DNA of 64,000 nucleotides from an uncultured SAR86 cluster bacterium (GCA_902630715.1 CACOVO010000003.1:37751-101750), one strand, 5' to 3'; shown: positions 17,545 through 27,695, counted from the first letter of the stretch. A program made the numbers and translations. Notes: generated from the letters alone by a model not told the origin.

Positions 17545-18132
17545 ATGATAATTGGTTTAACTGGAGGAATTGGTAGCGGTAAGACCGCCGTCTCCGACAC
17601 TTTTGAAAAACTCGGTATAACGGTTGTGGATGCCGATTTAGCTTCCCGCGTCGTTGTTGAAAAAGGAAAGCCTTGTCTGGAAGAGATAGCTAAACATTTT
17701 GGTGACAATATTTTGAATGAAAGTGGTGAATTGAATAGGGCTAAGTTGAGGGAAATAATTTTTAACTCTGATTCAGAAAAGTCATGGTTAGAATCTTTAT
17801 TACATCCAGCAATAGCAGAACAAATTAAACAAGAGTTGAATGCCTCTAAAAGTCCATATACGATTCTTGTTTCGCCTCTCTTATTAGAGACTAATCAAAG
17901 AGACTTCTGTGACAAGATTTTAGTAGTTGATGTACCTGTTGAAATCCAAATGGAGCGGACTACAAAGAGAGATGGCGTTTCTGCAGATCAGGTAAAATCG
18001 ATTATTAAATCTCAAATAAATCGGGACGAAAGGTTAAAGTTAGCAGACGAAATTATCATAAATGAAGGAAGTATCGAAGACCTTGAAATGATTGTTAGGG
18101 AATTACATGAGAAATTAATTTCGGAATTATGA
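17545..18132 (+). CDS. coaE: dephospho-CoA kinase
   Basis: This 195-residue enzyme carries out the last step of coenzyme A synthesis, phosphorylating dephospho-CoA at the 3'-OH of ribose. The P-loop GGIGSGKT is at residues 7-14, VDADLASRVVVEKG near 30-43 contributes the catalytic Asp, and LLLETNQ and the R-D..S.D.V lid segment are present. The yacG start overlaps its stop (ATGA), a pairing seen widely in gammaproteobacteria. Confidence 0.95.
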   Translation: MIIGLTGGIGSGKTAVSDTFEKLGITVVDADLASRVVVEKGKPCLEEIAKHFGDNILNESGELNRAKLREIIFNSDSEKSWLESLLHPAIAEQIKQELNASKSPYTILVSPLLLETNQRDFCDKILVVDVPVEIQMERTTKRDGVSADQVKSIIKSQINRDERLKLADEIIINEGSIEDLEMIVRELHEKLISEL

Positions 18133-18311
18133 TGTATGTAAAATGTCCAGAATGCGGTGAGCAGGCGGAGTACTCAGAAAAGAACGAGCATAGACCTTTT
18201 TGCAGTAGAAGATGCCAATTACTGGATCTAGGTGCTTGGGCTAGTGAGGAAAGAAAGATTGCCGGAGAGAGGGTTTACGAGCCAGAAGAAGATTTTGATA
18301 CACGCCACTAA
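18129..18311 (+). CDS. yacG: DNA gyrase inhibitor YacG (zinc finger)
   Basis: The 60-residue protein has the four-Cys zinc site C-P-E-C at 5-8 (counting from the ATG at 18129) and F-C-S-x-R-C at about 25-30, followed by LLDLGAWASEE, the YacG signature. In E. coli the protein binds GyrB and inhibits gyrase. It overlaps coaE by 4 bases and its end overlaps the convergent argJ by 4 bases. A start one codon later (ATG at 18132) is equally possible. Confidence 0.92.
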   Translation: MMYVKCPECGEQAEYSEKNEHRPFCSRRCQLLDLGAWASEERKIAGERVYEPEEDFDTRH

Positions 18312-19507
18312 CTTCTGTAATCGCTATTTATAAGCACATAATCCTCTGATAAATCTGAAGTAACCGCTTGAAATTCTTTTACTCCAACTCCTAGCGATAT
18401 CTCTATACTAATTTCTTTCTTTTTCATTTCTCTAGAAGCTGATTTTTCAGAATATCTTGAGTCTTTATGACCTTTCTTAACTAAGGGATGACCATTTAAT
18501 TTAATTATAACTTTGTCGATATCTTGCAGAGATTCATCTCGACCAACCGCAGATAATATTCTTCCCCAATTTGCATCGCTACCAAACATAGCTGTTTTTA
18601 CTAATGGTGACTCAGCTACAGTGAAAGCAATTGATCTCGCCTGCTTTACACTCTTTGCTTTTGTAACTTTCACTTTTATTTTTTTTGTAGCACCTTCTGC
18701 ATCATCAATCAAAAGTTCTGCTAGTTCTGCAAAAGTTTCCGTTATGGCCTGTGAAAGCTTTTTCTCTTCGCGAGATCCCGCTTTAATGGGTTTTTCCTTA
18801 TTTCCATTTGCTACAAGCATAGAAGAGTCATTGGGTGAGGTATCCCCGTCTACTGTGATAGCCTCAAAACTATTTTTCAGTGCTTTTGAATGAATTTTAT
18901 CAAGTAAGCTTTGGCTTAGTTTTCCATCAATAAATACAAAACTTAACAATGTTGCGAAGTCAGGTTTAATCATCCCTGAGCCCTTAGCAAATCCTGTAAC
19001 CTTATACGAATTTTTGCCTACATTTACCAATTTGGAAACAATTTTTGGTTTTGTATCAGTAGTCAAAATTGCGGTAGCGGCTTTTTTCCAACTCTTATCA
19101 TTTAGATTATCAAGGGCTTTTTTAAAAGCTACTAAATATTCATCTACTGGCAGTTTTTCACCAATAACACCGGTTGAAAAAGGAATAATATTTTCTTCTT
19201 TTACGCGGAGGTAGGATGCAATTTCCCTGCAGTACTTTTTGACATCTCTTAAACCACTTGGTCCATTTGCTGCGTTAGCATTTCCTGCATTGACAAGTAA
19301 AATTTTATTTCCTGAGCTAAGCTTCTGCAGATTTTGTGCTGCAATTATAACTGGGGCAGCTTTTAACTTATTGGTCGTAAATTTGCCACTAAGCTTAGAC
19401 TCCGAGGGAATTGCAATTGCCAGACTATCATCTCTTTTGCCATAACGTGTATTACTCGAAGCAGAGGAAAGTCTCACTCCTTTGATGTTATGTATCTTTT
19501 TTGGCAT
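18308..19507 (-). CDS. argJ: bifunctional ornithine acetyltransferase / N-acetylglutamate synthase
   Basis: This 399-residue ArgJ recycles acetyl groups in arginine synthesis, moving acetyl from N-acetylornithine to glutamate. The self-cleavage motif GSGMIKPDFATLLSF lies at 176-190, so cleavage should fall between Ala185 and Thr186, and Thr186 becomes the nucleophile of the beta chain. The upstream STGVIGEKLP and TTDTKPK segments and the C-terminal INSDYRS end are typical. It overlaps the secA stop by one base (TAATG), so translation is probably coupled, and it is the last gene of the rnr-rlmB-lpxC-secA-argJ unit. Confidence 0.95.
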   Translation of the reverse strand: MPKKIHNIKGVRLSSASSNTRYGKRDDSLAIAIPSESKLSGKFTTNKLKAAPVIIAAQNLQKLSSGNKILLVNAGNANAANGPSGLRDVKKYCREIASYLRVKEENIIPFSTGVIGEKLPVDEYLVAFKKALDNLNDKSWKKAATAILTTDTKPKIVSKLVNVGKNSYKVTGFAKGSGMIKPDFATLLSFVFIDGKLSQSLLDKIHSKALKNSFEAITVDGDTSPNDSSMLVANGNKEKPIKAGSREEKKLSQAITETFAELAELLIDDAEGATKKIKVKVTKAKSVKQARSIAFTVAESPLVKTAMFGSDANWGRILSAVGRDESLQDIDKVIIKLNGHPLVKKGHKDSRYSEKSASREMKKKEISIEISLGVGVKEFQAVTSDLSEDYVLINSDYRS

Positions 19508-22197
19508 TATTTTTTTCTGGCATTTTTTCTCGCCATTTTTGCTTCAGCCCTCCTTAGTCTCCTGTTCCCTTGACTTTGATCTTTCGAAGTAGTCTTTGAT
19601 TCTTGAGAAGCTATAGCTGATTTAGGCGTTTGATGCTCTAAGGTCTGGGCTTTGCTCTGCTGCGGTAGATTTAATTCGCCTGAATCCTCTAATTCAATCT
19701 CAACTCTTGATAAGAAACGAATTCCTTCTAATCTTATTTTATTCAATAGGTTTTCAAATAGTTCAAATGATTCCCTTCTAAACTCAAGCTTAGGATTTTT
19801 ACTTGCATAACTGCGAAGACCAATACCTTGTCTTAGTGCATCTACTTCTGCAAGATGATCCTTCCAGGCACTATCAATTATTTGTAAGAGAATTTGTTTT
19901 TCAAAATCTCTCATTACTGAGCCTATTTGGTTGCTTTTTTCTTTATAAGATTCCTTAGCCAAAAAGAGTATTTTTTCTTCAACTTTCTCTCTAGTTATAT
20001 TGTTCTCTTCATTTACCCATTGTTTAATCGGAATTTGCAATCCGAATATATTAGAGACAGAACTTTCCAAAATATCTAAATTCCATTCGTTAGGCTCTAA
20101 GTCGCCATTGGATAAATTATCTAATTCGTCTGCGATTACAGTCTCTCTCATGGAATCCAAAAGTTCAGTTATAGAACTCGCCTCTAAAATATTGTTTCTC
20201 TGTGAATAAATGATCTGTCTTTGTTCATTAGCCATGTCGTCATATTCAAGGAGCATTTTTCGAATATCAAAGTTCCTTCCTTCAACTCGTTTTTGCGCTC
20301 TTTCAATTGCACCACTTAGCATTCTATGTTCAATTGACTCACCATCTTCCAAACCGACCTTTTGCATGATGTTCTTAAACTGATCAGAGGCAAAAATCCT
20401 CATCAAATTATCTTCGAGAGAAATATAAAATCTTGAAGATCCTGGATCTCCTTGTCTTCCCGATCGACCTCTAAGCTGATTATCCATTCTTCTAGATTCG
20501 TTTCTTTCTGTTCCTATAACATGAAGACCACCGGAGGAGAGGACTGCGGCATTCAATTCCTTCCACTTTGACTGCAGTTCTTCTTTTTTTTCTGGATTAT
20601 CTTCGCTGATTTTCTCGTATTCGGCCTCCCAGTTTCCTCCCAAAACTATGTCGGTGCCTCTTCCTGCCATGTTTGTAGCAATGGTAACTACTGCGGGTTT
20701 TCCGGCTTGTGAAATTATTTCAGCTTCCTTCGCATGGTTCTTGGCATTAAGAACTTGGTGCTCGATATTTTCTTTTTTTAGTAAGCTAGATAAGAGTTCT
20801 GAGCTCTCTAGCGAGGCAGTACCTACAAGTATTGGATTGCCCTTGTTCATATATTCTTTAATTTCTTCTATGACAGCCTTATATTTTTCAGCTTGGGTAA
20901 GATAAACAAGATCATTTTTATCATCTCTTATCATGGGTTCATTAGTAGGAACCTCCAGAACATTGAGGCCATAAATTTCAGCAAATTCCTCTGATTCAGT
21001 AGATGCTGTGCCTGTCATACCCGACAATTTTTCATATTGCCTAAAATAATTCTGGAAAGTACAAGAAGCCAAGGTCTGACTTTCCATTTGAATTGGCACA
21101 TTTTCCTTTTGTTCAATTGCTTGATGAAGTCCATCAGCCAATCGTCTACCTGGCATTGCTCTCCCAGTATTTTCATCAATAAGGATTACCTGTTTATCTT
21201 GAACCATGTAGTCGACATCTCTTTGGAAAAGAAAATGGGCTCTCAAAGAAGATTGAATATAGTGAAGCAATCTAAGATTACCTGATGAATAAAGACTTTG
21301 ATCTTCTTCTAGTAAATTATCTTTTTTTAATAATTCTTCAATAAAGTCATGCCCCAAGTCTGTTAACTCGACAAGTTTAGATTTTTCGTCTATCACAAAA
21401 TGGCCAGTCTCTTCTTTCTTTTCCGGCTCTTCGTCTTCGGGATCTAACTCTATAATCTGTTGCTTTAATTTAGGTACGAATTTACTAATTTTTTGATAGA
21501 TTTGAGCTGTATTTTCTGCAGGTCCGGAGATAACTAAAGGTGTTCTTGCTTCGTCTATGAGAATTGAATCAACTTCATCAATAATGGCAAAGTAATAATC
21601 ATTCATCATTCTGTCGTTTTTATTAACAACCATGTTATTTCTCAAGAAATCAAAGCCTAGTTCGTTATTTGTGGCATAAATTACGTCTGCATCATAAGCA
21701 TTTTTCCTCTCATCTAATTGTTGACCAGGAACAATAAAATCCACTGACATTCCAAGGTTTCTGTAGATAGGACTCATCCATTCGGCATCTCTCTTTGCTA
21801 AATAATCATTAACTGTTACTAAAACGACTTTTCTTTCTGTGATCGAGTTCAAATATGAAGGAAGAGTTGCAACTAGGGTTTTTCCCTCACCAGTTGCCAT
21901 TTCAGCAATTTGACAGTTATGAAGGGCAATTCCGCCCATCAGTTGACAGTCGTAATGTCTCAATCCAAGTTGTCTTTTACTGACTTCCCTAACAGTTGCA
22001 AACGCTTCAGGAAGTAATTGATCCAATGATTCATTTTTTTTATAACGAGTTATGAACTCATTTCTTTTCCCCTTTAATTCTGAATCACTAAGTAGAGAAT
22101 ATTCCTCCTCAAAAGAGTTAATAGAATCAACTAAGGGTTGAATCTTCCTAAGTGTTTTTTGGTTTTTCGAACCAAATATTTTATCTAACAGACCCAT
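19507..22197 (-). CDS. secA: preprotein translocase ATPase SecA
   Basis: This 896-residue motor pushes unfolded preproteins through SecYEG. Walker A GEGKT is at 103-107, the DEVD box at 207-210 with IDEARTPLVISG after it, and motif VI TERNESRRMDNQLRGRSGRQGD lies in the second ATPase domain. The C-terminus ends in a basic Lys/Arg-rich tail without any Cys, so the zinc-binding SEC-C motif that binds SecB and phospholipid in E. coli is missing. It lies between lpxC and argJ on the same strand, an order also seen in Pseudomonas. Confidence 0.97.
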   Translation of the reverse strand: MGLLDKIFGSKNQKTLRKIQPLVDSINSFEEEYSLLSDSELKGKRNEFITRYKKNESLDQLLPEAFATVREVSKRQLGLRHYDCQLMGGIALHNCQIAEMATGEGKTLVATLPSYLNSITERKVVLVTVNDYLAKRDAEWMSPIYRNLGMSVDFIVPGQQLDERKNAYDADVIYATNNELGFDFLRNNMVVNKNDRMMNDYYFAIIDEVDSILIDEARTPLVISGPAENTAQIYQKISKFVPKLKQQIIELDPEDEEPEKKEETGHFVIDEKSKLVELTDLGHDFIEELLKKDNLLEEDQSLYSSGNLRLLHYIQSSLRAHFLFQRDVDYMVQDKQVILIDENTGRAMPGRRLADGLHQAIEQKENVPIQMESQTLASCTFQNYFRQYEKLSGMTGTASTESEEFAEIYGLNVLEVPTNEPMIRDDKNDLVYLTQAEKYKAVIEEIKEYMNKGNPILVGTASLESSELLSSLLKKENIEHQVLNAKNHAKEAEIISQAGKPAVVTIATNMAGRGTDIVLGGNWEAEYEKISEDNPEKKEELQSKWKELNAAVLSSGGLHVIGTERNESRRMDNQLRGRSGRQGDPGSSRFYISLEDNLMRIFASDQFKNIMQKVGLEDGESIEHRMLSGAIERAQKRVEGRNFDIRKMLLEYDDMANEQRQIIYSQRNNILEASSITELLDSMRETVIADELDNLSNGDLEPNEWNLDILESSVSNIFGLQIPIKQWVNEENNITREKVEEKILFLAKESYKEKSNQIGSVMRDFEKQILLQIIDSAWKDHLAEVDALRQGIGLRSYASKNPKLEFRRESFELFENLLNKIRLEGIRFLSRVEIELEDSGELNLPQQSKAQTLEHQTPKSAIASQESKTTSKDQSQGNRRLRRAEAKMARKNARKK

Positions 22198-22248
22198 ATA
22201 AATTCGCTTACTGCAATTCTATCAGTTAGGAGAAATATCTGAGAAAAA

Positions 22249-23169
22249 TTATCCTGAGCTAGGATCAATGATTGGTTCAAGATACTTAATTGGTGAATTA
22301 ACTGGATCGTCATAAGTTTTGACTTCCCAAGTATCTGGTCTGGCTATCAGCTCCCTTAGTAGAGCATTATTTACTTTATGACCTGACTTAAAGCCTTCAA
22401 AAGATCCTACCAGATTATGGCCGAGCAGATAGAGATCTCCTATAGCATCTAAGATTTTATGCTTGATCATTTCGTTTTCAAGCCTAAGCCCATCTTCGTT
22501 TAAAATAGAATCCTCACCTATAGCAATTGTGTTTTTAACACTTGCACCAAGCGAAAGCCCCTTTTCATTTAAACCTTCTAGATCGCTCATAAATCCGAAG
22601 GTCCTTGCTCTAGATACTTCCCTTACAAATGAGGTGCTATTGAAATTTACTGATGCATTAGTAGCGTGATTTTTGTGTACTGGATGATCATAAATCATAG
22701 TGAAATCCACTTTAAACCCTTCGAAAGGAGTAACTTGCGCCCAGGCGTCTCCAACAGTCACCTTGACAGTATCTTTAATTCTAATGAATTTTTTCATTTC
22801 ATCTTGTTCAAGAAGTCCTGCTGATTCCAGTAAAAAGACAAATGGCGCCGCACTACCATCCATTATTGGTATTTCTGGGCCATTAACTTCTACATAAGCA
22901 TTATCAATACCCAAGCCAGCTATTGCCGACATGAGATGTTCTATTGTGGAAATTCTTGTATCGCCAAAGGTTAAGCATGTTGAAAGTGAGGTATCACCTA
23001 CATTCTCTGCGGCAGCTTTTATTTCAACCACAGGATCGAGATCAACTCTTCTAAAAATGATTCCTGTATCGGTAGGAGCAGGCAAAATTTTCAGTATTAT
23101 TGGATTCCCGGTATGTAAGCCAACTCCGAATGCTTTTATAGGGTTTTGAAGTGTTCTTTGTGTTAGCAT
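22249..23169 (-). CDS. lpxC: UDP-3-O-acyl-N-acetylglucosamine deacetylase
   Basis: This 306-residue enzyme commits UDP-acyl-GlcNAc to lipid A synthesis, so the organism makes an LPS-type outer membrane. Zinc ligands are His78 (EHLMSA), His237 and Asp241 (HKILDAIGD), and the general acid is His264 in [20 protein letters not shown] at about 99-112 is nearly invariant in the family. It is 15 bases from rlmB and 51 bases before secA in one minus-strand unit. Confidence 0.96.
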   Translation of the reverse strand: MLTQRTLQNPIKAFGVGLHTGNPIILKILPAPTDTGIIFRRVDLDPVVEIKAAAENVGDTSLSTCLTFGDTRISTIEHLMSAIAGLGIDNAYVEVNGPEIPIMDGSAAPFVFLLESAGLLEQDEMKKFIRIKDTVKVTVGDAWAQVTPFEGFKVDFTMIYDHPVHKNHATNASVNFNSTSFVREVSRARTFGFMSDLEGLNEKGLSLGASVKNTIAIGEDSILNEDGLRLENEMIKHKILDAIGDLYLLGHNLVGSFEGFKSGHKVNNALLRELIARPDTWEVKTYDDPVNSPIKYLEPIIDPSSG

Positions 23170-23184
23170 AAATTTTGGTAGGAA

Positions 23185-23931
23185 TTAATTTAAATTATTT
23201 TGCCTTACGATTTCGAAAAGCATTATACCTGTGCTTACTGAAGCATTTAAGCTTTCTATTTTATCTGCCATTTCTATCTTTATGAGTTCATCGCAATTTT
23301 CTTTTGTTAATCTCCTCATGCCCTTATCTTCAGATCCTACAACTAAAGCCAATTTACTTGTATAAAGAACCTTATCGTATGGTTGAGAAGCTTCAAGATC
23401 GCTTCCATAGACTCTTACTCCACTTTTTTTTAGAAAATCTAATGTTCTTACTAAGTTAGTGACAATTACAAAGGGAATAAGTTCAGATGCCCCTGACGAA
23501 ATCCTTCTGACTGTTGGAGTCAAATGACAAGATCGGTTCTTTGGAACAATCACTGCATCTACTGATGCTGCAGCTGCACTTCTGATGCATGCGCCTACAT
23601 TGTGAGGATCGGATAAACTGTCTAATACTAGCAATCTTAACTCGTCTTTCTCAACAATTTTTTGAAGATAGGACTCTGATTCTTCTGTCCTTTTATCGCA
23701 ACTTATAGCTACATTTTGATGATTAATGCCTTTGAAGTTTTCCTCAAAAAAATCATTATTTTTTTCTTCGATACTAATACCATTTTTTGTAGCTTTCTCA
23801 ATTAAGCTACTGAATTTCAATTTTTTAGTTCCTCCAACAAAAAGACAGGACACTGATTCGGGTCTCAATTCAATGATCTGTGTCAAGATATTTGTTCCAC
23901 AGATCATTTCTTGATTAGATTTATTTTTCAT
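23185..23931 (-). CDS. rlmB: 23S rRNA (guanosine-2'-O-)-methyltransferase RlmB (SpoU family)
   Basis: The 248 residues form a TrmH/SpoU methyltransferase with an N-terminal L30-like RNA-binding part (residues 5-75) and a trefoil-knot catalytic part. The three family motifs are seen: DPHNVGACIRSA (motif 1, binding Arg), ALVVGSEDKGM (motif 2) and SLNASVSTGIMLFE (motif 3). RlmB methylates G2251 of 23S rRNA. Its start overlaps the rnr stop by one base, matching the rnr-rlmB pair of E. coli. Confidence 0.93.
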   Translation of the reverse strand: MKNKSNQEMICGTNILTQIIELRPESVSCLFVGGTKKLKFSSLIEKATKNGISIEEKNNDFFEENFKGINHQNVAISCDKRTEESESYLQKIVEKDELRLLVLDSLSDPHNVGACIRSAAAASVDAVIVPKNRSCHLTPTVRRISSGASELIPFVIVTNLVRTLDFLKKSGVRVYGSDLEASQPYDKVLYTSKLALVVGSEDKGMRRLTKENCDELIKIEMADKIESLNASVSTGIMLFEIVRQNNLN

Positions 23932-25865
23932 TACTCTATTTTTAAATCAATTCTTTGGGAGAAATAGTCTACCTTTTCAATGATTGCTTTAACTTCATCC
24001 CCTAATGAATAAGAATGCCTTGAGCTGTTGCTTTGTAACATCTTACTGTCCTCATCAAATACATAATATTCATTTTTTGGAAAATTTTTTATGTGACAAA
24101 GTCCTTCAATATTTATATTTCTTAAGTGAATAAATATTCCAAAATTTGTAACACCTACAATTTGACCATCAAATTTTTTTCCAATATTTTCGGACGCGAA
24201 AGAACATTTTAGATAATTTAAAGCTTCTCTTTCTGCTTTCTCAGCAATTCTCTCTTTCGTTGAACATTCTTTTGCTAATTTAACTAATTCATCGTAAACA
24301 TAAGGAGTATTTCCATTTAATGGCGTATCTGAGACCTGCACTTCTCCTCCATGAAGTTTTATGAGAGACTTAATAGCCCTGTGAACCAGCAAATCTGGAT
24401 AACGCCTTATTGGTGAAGTGAAATGCGAATAAAAACCGTAATTCAGAGCATAGTGAACTGACACATCAGCTTCGTAAGTAGCTAAACTCATTGAGTAAAG
24501 AATTTGCGAATGAATAATGTTTTTATCTTTTCGATCTTTTGCGAATTCTAATAATTCATTCAATTTCCGAATATCACTTCCATCATCAAGCGAAGCATTT
24601 ATCCTTCGGCTTCTAAGAAAATTTTCTAAGATTTTAACTTTTAATATTTCGGGTTTAGGATGAACTCTGAATACCGAGGGAACGTTTTGCTTGATACATA
24701 ATTCAGCTGCAGAAATATTTGCCGCTAACATAAATTCTTCAATCATCATGTGAGAAATCTCTCGTGAAGAGCTTACAAAATTAATGATTTTATTATCAGA
24801 AAACTTAGGAATATAACTTGGAACTTCAAGCTCTAGTGATCCTCTTTCCTGCCTTTGAAGCTTTAATCTTTTGTAGATCTTTAACAGAACAGTTAGTGAA
24901 TCCGCATAATTCTTTTTAAATTGTTTTTTTTCTATCTCTCGAGAAATCGCACCATATGTTAGCCTAGCTTTAGATCGAATTAATGCTTCAAAAAAACTTG
25001 TATTTGTTAGATGACCATCTTCTCTTACTGAAGTTTTACAAACCAAACAGTACCTGTCTTCATTTGGCTTCAAAGAACATAAATCATTACTCAATTCTTC
25101 CGGCAACATGGGTATTACTTTTTGGGTAAAGTAAATGGATGTTCCTCTTTCGAAAGCTTCTTTATCTAAATTACTCTCAGCATCAATATATCTACCAACA
25201 TCGGCTATTGCCACATAGAGAGTTAGGTTGCCTTGTAAATCTTTTTCTCCAAAAACGGCATCATCAAAATCTTTTGCATTTTTCCCATCAATGGTAACAA
25301 AATCTTTAGCTCTTAAATCTCTCACATATGTTGTATCAAATTTTTTATTTCTGAGTTTTTTTGATTCGCTAACGACTGCTTTGGGCCATTCTCTATTCAA
25401 ATTATTATTAGTTGCTGCTATCTCGCATGCCAAATCTATCTGATTTTCCATATCAAATAATGCAATAAGACTAGCTTCAGGAAGATCGTTTTCTCTGGGC
25501 TGTTTTCGAATTATAAATTTTCCAATGCCACCATCTGATAATTGGCCTTGATAAGTTTCTTTTATGAGGATTTTGAAATCGTTTTCATAACCCAGAAGTG
25601 AAGTATAAAACCTCTTACCTCTTTTAAAAACTTTCCCAACGAATTCTTGTGTATTTTCTGAAATTACCTTTTGTATTTTTGCCCAACCTTTATCTGTCAG
25701 AGTAAATTCCACAAGGTCGCCTGGAAACGCTTTGTAAACCTCTTTTTTTCCTAATTTATATTGAGAGTCATACTTAATGTCATCAATAAAGAATCCTCTA
25801 GATTTATTCGATTTTTTAACAATACCCCTTAGCGTTTTAGAGGTATTTTTATTAGATTTTTTCAA
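23931..25865 (-). CDS. rnr: ribonuclease R (short form)
   Basis: This 644-residue 3'-5' exoribonuclease belongs to the RNase II/R family. The active-site acids Asp193, Asp199, Asp201 and Asp202 (IDGKNAKDFDDAV) have the same spacing as in E. coli. Two cold-shock-like OB folds precede them and an S1 domain (GQIVGVTNFGIFIHL) ends the protein. At 644 residues it is about 170 shorter than E. coli RNase R: the N-terminal helix-turn-helix and the long basic tail are missing. The paired rlmB downstream argues for RNase R rather than RNase II. Confidence 0.93.
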   Translation of the reverse strand: MKKSNKNTSKTLRGIVKKSNKSRGFFIDDIKYDSQYKLGKKEVYKAFPGDLVEFTLTDKGWAKIQKVISENTQEFVGKVFKRGKRFYTSLLGYENDFKILIKETYQGQLSDGGIGKFIIRKQPRENDLPEASLIALFDMENQIDLACEIAATNNNLNREWPKAVVSESKKLRNKKFDTTYVRDLRAKDFVTIDGKNAKDFDDAVFGEKDLQGNLTLYVAIADVGRYIDAESNLDKEAFERGTSIYFTQKVIPMLPEELSNDLCSLKPNEDRYCLVCKTSVREDGHLTNTSFFEALIRSKARLTYGAISREIEKKQFKKNYADSLTVLLKIYKRLKLQRQERGSLELEVPSYIPKFSDNKIINFVSSSREISHMMIEEFMLAANISAAELCIKQNVPSVFRVHPKPEILKVKILENFLRSRRINASLDDGSDIRKLNELLEFAKDRKDKNIIHSQILYSMSLATYEADVSVHYALNYGFYSHFTSPIRRYPDLLVHRAIKSLIKLHGGEVQVSDTPLNGNTPYVYDELVKLAKECSTKERIAEKAEREALNYLKCSFASENIGKKFDGQIVGVTNFGIFIHLRNINIEGLCHIKNFPKNEYYVFDEDSKMLQSNSSRHSYSLGDEVKAIIEKVDYFSQRIDLKIE

Positions 25866-25979
25866 GGAAGTTATTTTGAGATGTTTTAAACGCCTATTTT
25901 AAATCAATAAGACTTATAAAAGGCATTTTTGTAGTCTGACGGGTTGATTGACTTTTTTATAGTCAGTACAGTTATATCT

Positions 25980-26138
25980 ATGCATATAGGAATTATTATT
26001 TCATTAATCTTTGTAAGTCTTCTATTCTTCCTATGGCAATATTCTAAAGGAGAACAAGTCGGGAGAAGAATTGGATTCTTGTTGAATATTTGGGGAGCAG
26101 TAATAGTTTTTTATCTATTGATGGTTATATTTTTATAA
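25980..26138 (+). CDS. small two-helix membrane protein, unknown
   Basis: The 52-residue frame starting at ATG 25980 (a TTG start at 25944 would give 64 residues) encodes two hydrophobic helices, residues 2-18 and about 32-51, joined by a polar loop with KGEQVGRR. No family is recognised. It ends 12 bases before the acyl-CoA synthetase and would share its transcript. A shorter protein of similar design occurs at 31786. Confidence 0.5.
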   Translation: MHIGIIISLIFVSLLFFLWQYSKGEQVGRRIGFLLNIWGAVIVFYLLMVIFL

Positions 26139-26150
26139 ATTGGAAAAGAT

Positions 26151-27695
26151 ATGTCAGTGAAACATTATGATTGGTCTGCATACCATGCCTATGTTAGGCC
26201 TAATAAAATTGCGATAAGAGATTTAAGTTCTAATCAGGATTTAACTTATAAAAGTCTAGATGAACGAGCTTGCAAGTTAGCCGGCTGGTTACAAAGTATT
26301 GGAGTTGAAAAGGGAGACAGGATTGCGATCTTATCTCAAAACTGCGCAGAGTTTTTTGAGTTGGAGTTTGCTTGCGCTAAAATTGGAGCCATCGAACTTC
26401 CTCTAAACTGGCGACTGACAAAACCAGAGCTTGAATACATCCTAAATGACAGCTCCCCCAAAGTTCTTATTTATGATCAATCATTTCGTGAAATTTCTAG
26501 TGAATTAATAAAGGACTGCAATGTTTTAGATTTTTTAGAAATCGATAAAGAAGACTCAAACAGTCATTACGAAGTTACTTTAAAAGAATCTGATGGTGAG
26601 TATGACAGTCCCGAAATAAATCAGGAAGATCTTATAATGATTATGTACACATCAGGTACCACAGGTCATCCAAAAGGAGCAATGATAAATCACCAAATGC
26701 AACTTTATAATGTGATTAATCTTGCATCTCCGGCCTTCGTAGCGACAGATACAGTTCAGCTAGTGGTTTTACCTTTATTTCATACTGGTGGTATGAATTG
26801 CTATGCAAATCCAGTTTTGCATGCTGGTGGTGAGCTCATTCTCATCAGAGAATTTGATCCTGGGCTTGCCTTATCAATCTTGGGCAACGCTGAATATAAG
26901 GTATCACATTTCTTCGCGGTTCCTGCTCCTTATCAATTCATGATGAATCATCCTGATTTCGAGAAAACTGATCTATCAAATCTCAGGATTGCCGGTATTG
27001 GTGGAGCTCCCTGTGCAGAAGCTATTTTAAAAACTTGGTCTGATAGAGGCGTTTCTATGATTCAGGGGTGGGGCATGACAGAAACTAGTCCTGGAGGTAT
27101 CGGTCTTCCTGCAGAAGATGCAGAAAGAAAACTTGGATCTGCTGGTAAACCTTTACTTCATACCGAGGTAAAGGTGGTTGATGATGATGGAAAGGAACTT
27201 CCTTGGGGAGAGGTAGGTGAACTCTATATAAAGGGACCTAATATAACGCCGGGTTATTGGAACAATCCAGAGGCCACAAAAGACTCTTTTGATGATGGTT
27301 GGCTTAAAACGGGAGATGCAGCAAGATTTGATGAAGAGGGTTTTATATACATTGTGGACAGATGGAAGGATATGTATATATCTGGTGGTGAAAATGTTTA
27401 TCCAGCAGAAGTTGAAAATGTCCTGTATCAGTTACCGCAAATAGCAGAAGCTGCAATTCTTGGGGTACCTGATGATAGATGGGGAGAAACTGGTGTTGCA
27501 TTTATAAGTATCAAGCCTGGAGAAGCAATTGATGAAAAAGAAATTATCCAACACTGTATTAATAATCTTGCTAAATTCAAGGTTCCCAGCTCAGTTCAAT
27601 TTATAGAAGCATTACCTAGAAATGCTACAGGGAAAGTTCTGAAGAGAAATTTAAGAGAGGATCTCATTGGATCTGATGCCCCAGCTATCTCGTGA
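26151..27695 (+). CDS. acyl-CoA synthetase (AMP-forming, class I adenylate-forming)
   Basis: This 514-residue ligase activates a carboxylic acid to its CoA thioester through an acyl-AMP. The P-loop-like motif MYTSGTTGHPKGA is at about 164-176, the A5 motif GWGMTE near 305, the A7/A8 hinge LKTGDAARFDEEGFIYIVDRWKD near 385-407, and the C-terminal catalytic Lys lies in RNATGKVLKR. The overall form resembles long-chain or aromatic acid CoA ligases. It is the first enzyme of a plus-strand run of GST, LinD-like, SDR and VOC genes, so it may act on a product of that pathway. The substrate is not determinable. Confidence 0.92.
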   Translation: MSVKHYDWSAYHAYVRPNKIAIRDLSSNQDLTYKSLDERACKLAGWLQSIGVEKGDRIAILSQNCAEFFELEFACAKIGAIELPLNWRLTKPELEYILNDSSPKVLIYDQSFREISSELIKDCNVLDFLEIDKEDSNSHYEVTLKESDGEYDSPEINQEDLIMIMYTSGTTGHPKGAMINHQMQLYNVINLASPAFVATDTVQLVVLPLFHTGGMNCYANPVLHAGGELILIREFDPGLALSILGNAEYKVSHFFAVPAPYQFMMNHPDFEKTDLSNLRIAGIGGAPCAEAILKTWSDRGVSMIQGWGMTETSPGGIGLPAEDAERKLGSAGKPLLHTEVKVVDDDGKELPWGEVGELYIKGPNITPGYWNNPEATKDSFDDGWLKTGDAARFDEEGFIYIVDRWKDMYISGGENVYPAEVENVLYQLPQIAEAAILGVPDDRWGETGVAFISIKPGEAIDEKEIIQHCINNLAKFKVPSSVQFIEALPRNATGKVLKRNLREDLIGSDAPAIS

